Below, piece by piece: positions 1 to 7,497 of a stretch of DNA of 64,000 nucleotides. Where the stretch lies: NCBI GenBank assembly GCA_963815655.1, contig CAWFHK010000001.1, positions 1,612,001 through 1,676,000 on the forward strand. Direction: 5' to 3'. The notes below the pieces were generated by a model that saw only the letters and a program-made list of their open reading frames with translations, was not told the origin of the DNA and made no database searches. The translations under genes and the position numbers were made by a program. Source of the stretch: JAWOLE01 sp963815655. GTDB taxonomy: Bacteria; Acidobacteriota; Thermoanaerobaculia; UBA5066; Gp7-AA6. Numbering within the stretch: position 1 is the stretch's first letter; the number at the start of each line of letters is the position of its first letter.

Positions 1-234
1 GGGATCGATGGCGAAGGCGTCCAGGGCCGCCGCCAGCTTCACGCCCCCGCGCGACACGTAGGGATGCGCCGGCCCGAGGACCTGGACGGCGGCGTCGGAA
101 TGCACCGGCGTCCCCGCCTTCTCCGCGCGGCGCCCCTCCACCTCGACGCGGCCGGAGAGGATCATCGCCTGCGCCTTCTCCCGCGTCGGCGCCAGGCCGC
201 GCGCCACGAGGAGAAGGTCGAGGCGAGTCTTCAT
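1..234 (-). CDS. tlyA: TlyA family rRNA methyltransferase / hemolysin A, N-terminal part
   Basis: The first 78 residues are visible; the rest lies beyond the window edge. The sequence opens MKTRLDLLLVARGLAPTREK and continues with an S4 RNA-binding domain (roughly residues 1-60, including ILSGRVEVEG), then PYVSRGGVKLAAAL, the linker motif that in TlyA proteins precedes the FtsJ-like methyltransferase domain. Family members 2'-O-methylate cytidines of ribosomal RNA, and some were historically named hemolysins. The ATG at 234-232 is the natural start because the S4 domain begins within ten residues of it. Only the RNA-binding half is seen, so methyltransferase integrity cannot be judged. Confidence 0.85.
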   Translation of the reverse strand, partial: MKTRLDLLLVARGLAPTREKAQAMILSGRVEVEGRRAEKAGTPVHSDAAVQVLGPAHPYVSRGGVKLAAALDAFAIDP

Positions 235-240
235 GGGCAA

Positions 241-325
241 GAGGTGGTAGGTGGTAGGTCGTAGGTGGTCGGCACCGGGGCCTGGCTCTCGTCCCTACCA
301 CCTGCCACCTGACACCTACCACCTT
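241..325. repeat. 7-bp-period palindromic array, unit GGTAGGT
   Basis: The left arm (241-270) is made of units such as GGTGGTA, GGTGGTA, GGTCGTA, GGTGGTC. The right arm (293-325) carries the reverse complement, in units such as CCACCTA and CCACCTG. A spacer of about 20 bp separates them. The array lies between the tlyA start and the stop of the neighbouring dehydrogenase, both minus strand, so a transcript through it could fold into a long imperfect hairpin. It is one of about twelve such arrays in the window. Confidence 0.8.
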
Positions 326-327
326 TC

Positions 328-1350
328 TCAGAACGTGACGACAACCTTCACGGAGTCGTTGGGGTCCCTCGCGCGGGCGAAGGCCGCCGGCGCCTCCCCG
401 ATCGGGAAGCGGTGCGTGACGAGGTCGACGACGGCGACGCGGCGCGAGGCGAGAAGTTCCAGGGAATCGCGCGTGTCGTCGGGCCCGCAGGAGTAGGAGG
501 GAACGAGGCTGACTTCCCGGAAATAGAGGTCGTGCCCGGGCAGCACGACCTCATCGCCCGGCGGCGTCATGGTGAAGAGGAGAAGAGTCCCGCCCGGCGC
601 GACCGCGTCGAAGGCCGACCGGACGACGCCGCTCTTCCCGGGCCCGACGAACACGAAGTCGAAGCCCTTTCCGCCGGAAAGGCGGCGCGCGCCCTCCGCG
701 ATCGTCTCGCGGTCCACGTCGAACGCGTCGCCGGCTCCCGATTCCATCGCCAGCGCGAGGCGGGAGGGGACGCGGTCCGCCCCGGCGATGCGCGAGGCGC
801 CCCGGGCCCGGGCGAGGCGCGCGGCGAGCTGTCCGACCGTGCCGAGGCCCACGGCGAGGAGCGACTGCCCGGGCTCGAAGCGTCCGCGGCGGAACGCCTT
901 CACGACGGTCGCCAGCGGCTCGACGAAGCTCGCCTCCTCGAACGTGAGCCCCTCGGGGACCTTCAACGTGTCGCGCGCGAGGTTGCCGGCGGGAATTCGC
1001 ACGTATTCCGCCATGCCGCCGGGGTCGAGGCGCGACGACCTCCACGCCGCGCAGTGGACGAACCGCCCCGCGCGGCATTCTCCGCATTCGAGGCACGGCG
1101 CGTGGTGGTGGGGCGCGACACGGTCTCCCGCCGCAAAAGCCGTGACCCCTTCCCCGAGCGCGACGATCTCGCCCGACACTTCGTGCCCGATGACCTGCCC
1201 GGCCTTCTTCGCGACGTACCAGTCGATCAGGTCCGATCCGCAGATCCCGGCGGCGCGCGTCCGCATCAGCGCCTCGCCCGACCCGATCGCCGGGACCGGA
1301 GCCTCGACGACCGAGACCCCGCCGTCCCTCTCGACGCGCACTGCCTTCAT
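328..1350 (-). CDS. Zinc-dependent medium-chain alcohol/polyol dehydrogenase
   Basis: A 340-residue MDR-superfamily dehydrogenase expected to oxidise an alcohol or polyol with NAD(P). The catalytic zinc site is visible as Cys37 in GICGSD and the GHE motif at 55-57. The structural zinc loop has Cys86, Cys89, Cys92 and Cys100. A Rossmann glycine motif (VGLGTVGQLAARLARA) follows the GroES-like domain. Substrate cannot be read from sequence; relatives include sorbitol, threonine and galactitol-phosphate dehydrogenases. A second, distinct member of the family lies at 2042-3058, with a toxin-antitoxin pair between them. The stop codon directly abuts a 7-bp-period palindromic array. Confidence 0.85.
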   Translation of the reverse strand: MKAVRVERDGGVSVVEAPVPAIGSGEALMRTRAAGICGSDLIDWYVAKKAGQVIGHEVSGEIVALGEGVTAFAAGDRVAPHHHAPCLECGECRAGRFVHCAAWRSSRLDPGGMAEYVRIPAGNLARDTLKVPEGLTFEEASFVEPLATVVKAFRRGRFEPGQSLLAVGLGTVGQLAARLARARGASRIAGADRVPSRLALAMESGAGDAFDVDRETIAEGARRLSGGKGFDFVFVGPGKSGVVRSAFDAVAPGGTLLLFTMTPPGDEVVLPGHDLYFREVSLVPSYSCGPDDTRDSLELLASRRVAVVDLVTHRFPIGEAPAAFARARDPNDSVKVVVTF

Positions 1351-1397
1351 GAGGCTCCCCCGATCCCGAGCGGAGAACGCTCTTTCACTTGCTCCCG

Positions 1398-1787
1398 CTA
1401 GTCGGCGCGCTCGACGCGCTGACGAAACCAGATCGCGAGCGACTCCGCGTCGATCTCGCCGCGCGCCACGGAGAGCGTGACTTCCTCGAGATCTCGGTCG
1501 GAAGCGGCCACGCGAAAGCCGTTCAACTCCAGGAACAGCTCCGCCGCCGCCGCTCCGACCCGCTTGTTGCCGTCAACGAAGGCATGATTCATGACGAGCG
1601 AATGCATGAGCGACGACGCCTTGGCGGCGGCATCCGGATAGAGGTCGTCGCCTCCAAACGTCATCGCCGGCCGTGCGACGGCGGACTCGAGCATTCCACG
1701 ATCCCGCAGTCCGGACGAGCCGCCGAATCTCTTGATCTCCAGCTCGTGGAGCAGCACGACCTGCTCCACCGAGAGATGGACGATCAC
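1398..1787 (-). CDS. doc: Doc-type Fic-fold toxin
   Basis: A 129-residue death-on-curing family protein. The Fic-fold signature HAFVDGNKR at residues 68-76 matches the Doc active site. In characterised Doc the fold works as a kinase that phosphorylates EF-Tu and blocks translation. The start is GTG (1787-1785), which shares one base with the TAG stop of the upstream antitoxin (TAGTG), so the two are translationally coupled. Length and the N-terminal region (VHLSVEQVVLLHE, LRDRGMLESAVARP) fit chromosomal Doc proteins. The module appears intact. Confidence 0.9.
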   Translation of the reverse strand: MIVHLSVEQVVLLHELEIKRFGGSSGLRDRGMLESAVARPAMTFGGDDLYPDAAAKASSLMHSLVMNHAFVDGNKRVGAAAAELFLELNGFRVAASDRDLEEVTLSVARGEIDAESLAIWFRQRVERAD

Positions 1788-2032
1788 TACTTCGCGAGCT
1801 CGCGGTAGAGCGCCTCACGGCGCCGAAGCAGGTCCTCTGCTTTCTCGCGGAACCGGCGCGTCACTCTGCCCCCCTCATAGTACCGGACGCCCGCTCGGAT
1901 CGTCACGGCGCCGGTCAGGGGATGCACCGACACCTCCACCGGTTGCCCTTTCTTCAGCCGAAGCTCCTTGACGACCTCCGCCGGGAGCGTGACGGCGAGG
2001 GAGCTGCCGACCTGGACCAGTTTTCGCGTCAT
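1787..2032 (-). CDS. AbrB/MazE-fold antitoxin for the Doc toxin
   Basis: An 81-residue protein with a SpoVT/AbrB swapped-hairpin domain at residues 1-48 (VQVGSSLAVTLPAEVVKELRLKKGQ), which binds operator DNA in this family. It is followed by a short charged helical tail (RRFREKAEDLLRRREALYREL) that is the likely toxin-binding segment. It precedes the Doc gene with a one-base stop/start overlap, the standard antitoxin-first order. Classical P1 Phd is a YefM-fold protein, so this is the AbrB-Doc pairing seen in many chromosomal modules. Autoregulation by the pair is expected from family knowledge, but no operator was identified. Confidence 0.82.
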   Translation of the reverse strand: MTRKLVQVGSSLAVTLPAEVVKELRLKKGQPVEVSVHPLTGAVTIRAGVRYYEGGRVTRRFREKAEDLLRRREALYRELAK

Positions 2033-2041
2033 GTCAGTATT

Positions 2042-3058
2042 CTATTCTAATGGAGCGCGGCCAACCATCCTGATGGCGTAGCGGATTCCCTCACCGCGGG
2101 CCTGCGCCTCGAGGAATCGGGGAACGTCACCGAATGAGCCCGCTTCCGTGATGAGAGGACGGGGATCGATTCCGCCCGAGGAGAGAAGCGCCATGGCTTC
2201 GCGGGCTTCCTCCGGCGTGGAGTGGAAGGAGCCGGCGAGCGAGATCTCCGAGTAGTGGAGGCGCGCCGCGTCGAACGTGACCGAGGCGCCGGGCGCGCAG
2301 CCGCCGAAGAGGAGGACGCGGCCGGCCGGGCGCACCAGGGAAGGAAGCAGTTCCCAGACTCGCGGGTCGCCGGTGCAGTCCACGGCGGCGTCGGCGGCGA
2401 TGCCCGCGACGGGCTCGCGCGAGACGTCCACGACGCGCGCGCCGAGGCTCGCGGCCGCCTCGAGGCGCGGCGTCCCTCGGCCGGCGACGATCGCGGTCAC
2501 CCTCCGCGCCTGCGCCGCCGCCGCCCACAGGAGCCCGAGCGCTCCCGCGCCGTAGATCAGGAGCGTCTCCGGCGTCGGGGAACCGAGCCGGTTCCACCCG
2601 TGCAGGACCGAGGCGAGCGGATCGAGGAACGCCGCCACCTCATCGGGAAGATCGGCGGAAGGACGGTGAAGATTGGACCGCACAACCGCCGCGGGCACGC
2701 GCAGGAACTCCGCGAAGGCGCCCCAGGTCCGATCCGCGTGCGCCGATGCGCAGAGGTTCCCGCGCCCTCCGAGGCAGTCGCCGCAGGCACCGCAGGGCCC
2801 CGAGACCGCGGGCACGACCCGGTCGCCGGCATGGAAGTCCGCGACCCCGTCGCCGATCTCGACGATCTCTCCGCAGGCCTCGTGCCCCATTGTCACGGGC
2901 AGCGAGATCCGCGGGTGTCCCCTCGCCAGCAGCTTGAGATCCGTGCCGCAGGTCAGCGCGGCCCGCACGCGCAGCACGACCTCGCCCGGACCCGGCCGCG
3001 GAGCCGGGATATCGCGCTCCGAATAATCGCCGATCGCCGTCTGGACGAAGGCCCTCAT
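2042..3058 (-). CDS. Zinc-dependent medium-chain alcohol dehydrogenase
   Basis: A 338-residue MDR dehydrogenase. Catalytic zinc ligands are Cys37 (LTCGTD) and GHE at 58-60; the structural zinc loop has Cys89, Cys92, Cys95 and Cys103. The coenzyme domain shows YGAGALGLLWAAAAQA. It is clearly a paralogue of the 328-1350 protein but diverges through the C-terminal half, so a different substrate is likely. The stop lies 9 bp upstream of the antitoxin start on the same strand, so read-through into the toxin-antitoxin pair is possible. A 7-bp-period palindromic array begins just upstream of its start codon. Confidence 0.85.
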   Translation of the reverse strand: MRAFVQTAIGDYSERDIPAPRPGPGEVVLRVRAALTCGTDLKLLARGHPRISLPVTMGHEACGEIVEIGDGVADFHAGDRVVPAVSGPCGACGDCLGGRGNLCASAHADRTWGAFAEFLRVPAAVVRSNLHRPSADLPDEVAAFLDPLASVLHGWNRLGSPTPETLLIYGAGALGLLWAAAAQARRVTAIVAGRGTPRLEAAASLGARVVDVSREPVAGIAADAAVDCTGDPRVWELLPSLVRPAGRVLLFGGCAPGASVTFDAARLHYSEISLAGSFHSTPEEAREAMALLSSGGIDPRPLITEAGSFGDVPRFLEAQARGEGIRYAIRMVGRAPLE

Positions 3059-3062
3059 GAGG

Positions 3063-3155
3063 GGAATTGTGAATGGTGAATCGTGAATTGTGAATTCAAT
3101 ATTCCGAGATCTTCACAATCCACAATTCACAACTCACAACTCACAATTCACAATT
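3063..3155. repeat. 7-bp-period palindromic array, unit GTGAATT
   Basis: The left arm (3063-3096) repeats GTGAATT/GTGAATG/GTGAATC; the right arm (3111-3155) repeats CACAATT/CACAACT. About 15 bp (containing AATATTCCGAGATCTT) separates them. It sits between ispA (3' end) and the dehydrogenase start, both minus strand. It is AT-rich compared with its surroundings. The same unit family recurs at 45536-45629. Confidence 0.85.
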
Positions 3156-3176
3156 GCGCCCCGAGCTCTTTCCGGA

Positions 3177-4073
3177 TCAGGACTTCCTTTCGCCGACGAA
3201 TCTCGCCAGATCCGGCAGACGCCCGCCCCGGTTGGGCAGCGCGTCGGCGGCGGCGATCGCGTCCTCGACTTTCTGGCGCAGCATGGCGCGGGAGTGCTCC
3301 ACGCCCCAGACGACCGGAAAGGTCGCCTTGCCGGCGGCGGCGTCTTTTCCCGAAGTCTTGCCGAGCGTGGCGGCGTCGGACTCGATGTCCAGCAGGTCGT
3401 CCTTGATCTGGAAGGCGAGGCCGATGGCGCGGCCGTAGGCGTCCAGCCGCGCGAGGTCCTCGTCCCCGGCGAAGGAGAGAAGGCCGCCGACCGCGAGGGA
3501 GGCGCGGATGAGGCGGCCGGTCTTGCTCTCGTGGATCCTCTCGACGAGCTCCTGCGACGGATGCGCTTCCTTCTCCGCCTCCAGGTCCGCGACCTGGCCG
3601 CCGATCATGCCCGCCGTGCCGATCGCCCCGACGACCGCGTTGACGGCCTTGATCTTCGCCTCCGTGTAGATCTCTTCCTCCGGGTATCGCGCGAGGGTCC
3701 CGAGCCCGTGGGTCAGGAGGGCGTCGCCCGCGAGGATCGCGATCGCCTCTCCGAAGACGACGTGGCACGTCGGGACGCCGCGCCGCAGATCGTCGTCGTC
3801 GAGCGCGGGCAGGTCGTCGTGGATGAGCGAATAGGTGTGGATCATCTCCAGGCCGCACGCCGGAGAGAGGGCCGGATCCGACTCTCCTCCGATCGTCTCG
3901 GCGGCCGTCAGGCAGAGGATCGGGCGCAGGCGCTTGCCGCCGGCGAAGAGGGAATGCCGGATCGCGCGGTGGAGCGTCGCCGGCCAGGCGTTTTCGGGAG
4001 GGAGCAGGCGGGACAGCTCCCCGTCCACTTCCTCCTTTCGCGCCGCGAGGTACTCCGCGAGGTCAGCCCCCAT
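3177..4073 (-). CDS. ispA: Polyprenyl (farnesyl/geranylgeranyl) diphosphate synthase
   Basis: A 298-residue trans-isoprenyl diphosphate synthase. The first aspartate-rich motif is in LIHDDLPALDDDD and the second in FQIKDDLLD; GGKRLRP, the substrate-binding lysine/arginine motif, is also present. It condenses isopentenyl diphosphate with allylic diphosphates. The five or so residues before the first DDxxD resemble bacterial FPP synthases, though chain length is not certain. The ATG at 4073 overlaps the TAA stop of xseB by one base (TAATG), which fixes the start; a further upstream start would lie wholly inside xseB. It forms the classic xseA-xseB-ispA operon. Confidence 0.92.
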   Translation of the reverse strand: MGADLAEYLAARKEEVDGELSRLLPPENAWPATLHRAIRHSLFAGGKRLRPILCLTAAETIGGESDPALSPACGLEMIHTYSLIHDDLPALDDDDLRRGVPTCHVVFGEAIAILAGDALLTHGLGTLARYPEEEIYTEAKIKAVNAVVGAIGTAGMIGGQVADLEAEKEAHPSQELVERIHESKTGRLIRASLAVGGLLSFAGDEDLARLDAYGRAIGLAFQIKDDLLDIESDAATLGKTSGKDAAAGKATFPVVWGVEHSRAMLRQKVEDAIAAADALPNRGGRLPDLARFVGERKS

Positions 4074-4357
4074 TATTCCCGGGCACGGTCTTCGTCGTCG
4101 GGCCCTTCCCCGGAGATCTCGCCCGATTCGAAGGGCGCGGTCTTCCACTCGGCGGCGGACTCCTTCAAGACGATCTCGACCGACTTCTGCACGTCGGTCA
4201 GCTTCCCGTCGCAGAAGCGGGCGAGGCCCATGCCTTCCTGGAAGAGCTCGAACTGTTTCTCCAGTCCCAGCTCGTCGGACTCGATCGCGGCGACGATCGC
4301 CTCGAGGCGCTCCATCGCCTCCTCGAAGCTCTTCTCCTTCCGGACTTTCGCGGTCAT
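4073..4357 (-). CDS. xseB: Exodeoxyribonuclease VII small subunit
   Basis: A 94-residue protein with the XseB helical core at residues 9-65: SFEEAMERLEAIVAAIES and LGLEKQFELFQEGMGLARFC. The C-terminal 25 residues are an acidic tail. XseB binds in several copies to XseA to form the nuclease that degrades single-stranded DNA from both ends. The ATG overlaps the xseA TGA stop by four bases (ATGA), and its own stop overlaps ispA, so the three genes are translationally coupled. Confidence 0.93.
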   Translation of the reverse strand: MTAKVRKEKSFEEAMERLEAIVAAIESDELGLEKQFELFQEGMGLARFCDGKLTDVQKSVEIVLKESAAEWKTAPFESGEISGEGPDDEDRARE

Positions 4358-5829
4358 TCGGGCTTCTCCTCGAAAAGAAAATCGAACAGGGGGAGCGCCG
4401 ACGCGGGGCGCGATCGGGCCTCGGGACTCGGGAGGGAGGGCCCGCGGGACTCGGGGCCCGAGATTCGGGACGCCTGGCCGACGACCGCCTTCAACTCTCC
4501 CTCGTGCAGGCGAACGCGGATCCGCTCGCCGGGCCGGACTCCCGACGCGGAAAGCAGCGGGGCGCGCGCCCCTTCCCGGAACGCGACCGCGTATCCGCGC
4601 GCGAGGACCGCGAGCGGGCTCAGGATCTCCAGCTTCGCCGCGTCCTGGGAGAGCCGCTCGCGGCGGCGCTCGACCGAGCGGCGCATCCGCTCCTCGAGGG
4701 ACGCCGACAGCCCCGCGACGCGCTCGCGCCGGCGGGCGAGTTCGGCGACCCGCGCGAAGTTGCCGAGGAACTTGCGCGCGGCCGCGAGGCTGGCCGCGAA
4801 CTCCCGCGGGCGCCGCTCGAGCGCGCCCACGAGCGCGTTCAGGCCCTGCCCGACGCGCTCCTTCCACTCACGCAGGTTGTACCGAAAGCGCAGGAGCCCT
4901 TCGGCGCGCGCGAGACTCGTCAGGCGCCCGCGCTCGAGGCCCAGCCTCGCGCGCAGGGCGCGGGTCACGCGGCCCCGGCAGTCGGAGAGCCGGCGGACGA
5001 GCGCGTCCTTTCTTTCGACGACGAGCTCCGCGGCCGCCGACGGCGTCGGGGCGCGCAGGTCCGCGACGAGGTCGCTGATCGTGACGTCGCTCTCGTGGCC
5101 GATGGCGGAGATCGTCGGAATGCGGGACGCCGCGAGCGCCCGCGCCACCCGCTCGTCGTTGAAGGCGGCGAGGTCCTCGGGAGAGCCGCCGCCGCGCGCC
5201 ACGATCAGGACGTCGAAACCCTCCCGGCGGTTGAGCGCCCGGATCCCCTCGGCCACCTCGGCCGCGGCGCCGTCCCCCTGGACCCGCACCGGGTAGATGG
5301 TGATGGAGAGCCCCTCGTGCCGCCGCCGGAGCACGTTCAGGATGTCCCGGATCGCCGCGCCGGAAGGAGACGTCACGACGGCGATCCGCCCGGGCAGCGC
5401 GGGGATGCGGCGCTTTCGGGCGGGATCGAAGAGGCCCTCGGCGGCGAGCTTCGCCTTGAGCTGCTCGAAGGCGAGCTGGAGCGCGCCCGCCCCCACGGGC
5501 TCGATCGCATATGCCTTGATCTGGAACTTCCCCTGCGGCGCCCAAAGGTCGAGGCTCCCGCGCGCGACGACCTCGAGCCCCGCCGCGACGCGGAACGGGA
5601 CGCGCGCCAGGTCGGACGCAAAAATGATCGCGTTCAGACAGCCGGTGCGGTCCTTGAGCGTGAAGTAGCCGTGGCCTCCCCGCTGCTCCCACCGGCTGAC
5701 CTCTCCGACAACCGCGATGTCGCGCCACTGGGTCCGGAGCTTCCCCGCGACCTCCGCGAGCAGCTCGGAAACAGTGTACGGCCGCGGCGGCACCGGAGCC
5801 GGAACAGCTCGGGGAAACATGGAGAACAT
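4354..5829 (-). CDS. xseA: Exodeoxyribonuclease VII large subunit
   Basis: A 491-residue XseA. An N-terminal OB-fold (about residues 17-115: YTVSELLAEVAGKL, GEVSRWEQRGGHGYFTLKD) binds single-stranded DNA. The catalytic domain follows with RIAVVTSPSGAAIRDIL, the ARGGGSPEDL loop, AIGHESDVTISDLVADLRAPTPSAAAEL, then a long coiled coil and a C-terminal beta segment (PLAVLARGYAVAF). No strong ribosome-binding site precedes either ATG (5829 or 5820). Just upstream an 18-bp direct repeat containing ATTCTAAGTCGTGT occurs twice (about 5827-5845 and 5850-5864). Confidence 0.95.
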   Translation of the reverse strand: MFSMFPRAVPAPVPPRPYTVSELLAEVAGKLRTQWRDIAVVGEVSRWEQRGGHGYFTLKDRTGCLNAIIFASDLARVPFRVAAGLEVVARGSLDLWAPQGKFQIKAYAIEPVGAGALQLAFEQLKAKLAAEGLFDPARKRRIPALPGRIAVVTSPSGAAIRDILNVLRRRHEGLSITIYPVRVQGDGAAAEVAEGIRALNRREGFDVLIVARGGGSPEDLAAFNDERVARALAASRIPTISAIGHESDVTISDLVADLRAPTPSAAAELVVERKDALVRRLSDCRGRVTRALRARLGLERGRLTSLARAEGLLRFRYNLREWKERVGQGLNALVGALERRPREFAASLAAARKFLGNFARVAELARRRERVAGLSASLEERMRRSVERRRERLSQDAAKLEILSPLAVLARGYAVAFREGARAPLLSASGVRPGERIRVRLHEGELKAVVGQASRISGPESRGPSLPSPEARSRPASALPLFDFLFEEKPE

Positions 5830-5857
5830 TCTAAGTCGTGTCTGGAGGACATTCTAA

Positions 5858-5943
5858 GTCGTGTCATCCCGAGCGCAGCGAGGGATCTGCCCTCCCTCCG
5901 CCGCAAGCAGATCCTTCGGCAGTGTCCGGCCTCAGGATGACAG
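5858..5943. repeat. REP-like element beginning TCATCCCGAGC
   Basis: The left end reads TCATCCCGAGCGCAGCGAGG and the right end is close to its reverse complement (CGGCCTCAGGATGACA), around a core containing AGCAGATCCTTCGG. Elements of this kind, which translate to spurious VIPSEARDL or SSRAQRGI peptides, are dispersed in many bacterial phyla. Here the right end overlaps the last codons of the O-antigen ligase and supplies its TGA stop. Further copies occur at 9359-9441 and, amplified, at 31763-32102. Confidence 0.85.
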
Positions 5944-7107
5944 AGCGGGTGCCGCGGCCCGCGAGAAGGGAGCCGCCAGAACCAGCAGCGTCGCCATCTC
6001 CACTTCCGTGTCGCCGAAGTTGTATTCGAAGAAGCCGGCGACGAACAGGGCGGTGCCGGCGAGGAGAGCGCCTGCCAGGAGGGCGGCGCGTTCCGGCCTC
6101 GTCTCGCGGCGCAGGAGCGCGATCGTCCGCGCCAAGAAGAGGACCATGAGAGCGAGGTAGGCTGCGGCGGCGAGGAGGCCGTTGGCCGCGGCGATCTGCA
6201 GGGTGTTGTTGTGCAGGTGCGGGACTTCCCACTGGGGCGCGTCCTCGTCGCGGTAGAGCGTGTAGTAGCGCTTGACCATCTCCGGGCCGACGCCGAAGAG
6301 CGGCGCCTCGCGGATCATGCGGAGGCCGGCATGGACCATCGCGATGCGGTCCCTGTTCGTGCGCTCGTTCAGGGAAGCGATGGAGTTGATCCGGGCGCGG
6401 ATGGGCGGAGGGACCAGGAAGAAGAGGACGAGGAGAGCGGGGACGAGGAAGAAAAACCCTTTCGGCTTGCGGACGAGGAAATAGAGAGCGAGGGCCGCGA
6501 GCGTCCCCACGTAGGCGTTGCGGGTGAAGGTCAGGATCATGGCGGTGAACGGGATCGCCGCCGCGAGCCCGATCCACCGCCGGCGGCCCCGATCCTCGAA
6601 CGCGAACCCGAGCAGCAGGCACCCGGCGATCATCGCGAGGCCCGAGAACGTCATCCAGTGCGAGAGTGTCGCCATGATCCGGTTCTGGAGATCGTCGCCG
6701 CCGTGGGCGAACTGCCAGAAGCCGATGAACGACAGCACGACCGCGTTCGCGGCGAGCGCGAGGAAGACGATCCGGGCCTTGCGCGGCTCGTCGAAGAGGT
6801 CCATGGCGATCGGAAGCAGGAGGAGCAGCGAGACTCCCGGCAGATGCCGCAAGCTCACGGCCGGGTCGCGCGAGAAGACCGTCGAAAGCGCGGTCAGGAG
6901 AGCGAGGAGGCCGGCCATCCCGACGATCGGCGAGGACAGCGAGGGCGCCCATCGCCCCCGCCGGCGCATCTCCAGGAGCCAGGCGGCCGCGAGGATCCCG
7001 AAGAGGATGTACGCGGGAGAAATCTGGGATGTGAGAAACGCGAAGAGAACGAGCAGGGGGAAGAGGACTCTCCGGAGCGTCACTCCTCCCGATTCCCGAT
7101 TCTCCAT
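5932..7107 (-). CDS. O-antigen ligase family (Wzy_C) membrane protein
   Basis: A 391-residue polytopic membrane protein with about ten to twelve hydrophobic helices. The ligase/polymerase signature is present: TFTRNAYVG in the middle, a periplasmic loop with FGVGPEMVKRYY, then HLHNNTLQIAAANGLLAAAAY. Family members join polysaccharide to lipid A core or polymerise O-units at the outer face of the inner membrane. The ATG at 7107 and the first eight residues (MENRESGG) are encoded by a 7-bp-period repeat, so the original start may be the GTG at 7083. The stop codon comes from a REP-like element. Glycosyltransferases at 7498 and 8577 suggest a cell-surface glycan neighbourhood. Confidence 0.8.
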   Translation of the reverse strand: MENRESGGVTLRRVLFPLLVLFAFLTSQISPAYILFGILAAAWLLEMRRRGRWAPSLSSPIVGMAGLLALLTALSTVFSRDPAVSLRHLPGVSLLLLLPIAMDLFDEPRKARIVFLALAANAVVLSFIGFWQFAHGGDDLQNRIMATLSHWMTFSGLAMIAGCLLLGFAFEDRGRRRWIGLAAAIPFTAMILTFTRNAYVGTLAALALYFLVRKPKGFFFLVPALLVLFFLVPPPIRARINSIASLNERTNRDRIAMVHAGLRMIREAPLFGVGPEMVKRYYTLYRDEDAPQWEVPHLHNNTLQIAAANGLLAAAAYLALMVLFLARTIALLRRETRPERAALLAGALLAGTALFVAGFFEYNFGDTEVEMATLLVLAAPFSRAAAPALSS

Positions 7108-7118
7108 TCCCGGTTCCC
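7089..7118. repeat. 7-bp-period array, unit GGGAATC
   Basis: On the minus strand the units run GGGAACC, GGGAATG, GAGAATC, GGGAATC, GGGAGG, all at a period of 7. There is no obvious second arm. The array overlaps the apparent start of the O-antigen ligase gene and provides its ATG and first codons. Confidence 0.65.
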
Positions 7119-7126
7119 GGCCCGGC

Positions 7127-7375
7127 TCAACTCGCCTCCGATCCGGGCAGGGCCTCCTCCACGAGCATGACGGGAATGTCGGAGACGATCGGATAAACGA
7201 GGTCCGCCTGCTTCGAATAGAGGCCCTGCGTCACGACCGGCTCCTCGCCGCGGAACTTCTCCCGGTACTTCTCGACGAGCTGGCGGCGCGTCTCCTCCTT
7301 GAGCTCGATGAGCTCGAGCGGCCCCTTCGTCTTGGGGCACACGAGGATGGAGAGAAGCTCGGGGTCGACGGCCAT
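7127..7375 (-). CDS. Trm112-like / UPF0434 small protein
   Basis: An 82-residue Trm112-family protein: LLSILVCPKTKGPLEL at the N-terminus and YPIVSDIPVMLVEEA at the C-terminus. Only one of the zinc-type cysteines (ILVCP) is retained; the second CxxC of classical Trm112 is replaced, as in the bacterial YcaR/UPF0434 branch. Eukaryotic and archaeal Trm112 activates methyltransferases; the role of the bacterial branch is poorly known. I chose the ATG at 7375 because the conserved region starts five residues later. A palindromic 7-bp-period array fills the divergent spacer to the glycosyltransferase at 7498. Confidence 0.8.
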   Translation of the reverse strand: MAVDPELLSILVCPKTKGPLELIELKEETRRQLVEKYREKFRGEEPVVTQGLYSKQADLVYPIVSDIPVMLVEEALPGSEAS

Positions 7376-7399
7376 GTTGCCTCCGCGCGAAGTATACGG

Positions 7400-7480
7400 A
7401 AGTCCAAGGTCCAAGGTCCAAAGTCCAAGGTAGCCGTGAAGACGGTCGCTACTTTGGACGTTGGACTTTGGACTTTGGAC
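7400..7480. repeat. 7-bp-period palindromic array, unit GTCCAAA/GTCCAAG
   Basis: The left arm (7400-7430) contains four units, GTCCAAG/GTCCAAG/GTCCAAA/GTCCAAG. The right arm (7451-7480) contains GGACTTT/GGACGTT units in reverse complement. About 20 bp separates them. It occupies the divergent promoter region between the Trm112-like gene and a glycosyltransferase. A single-arm copy of the same unit is at 42621-42644. Confidence 0.87.
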
Positions 7481-7497
7481 CGCGCAAACGCTAGCGT

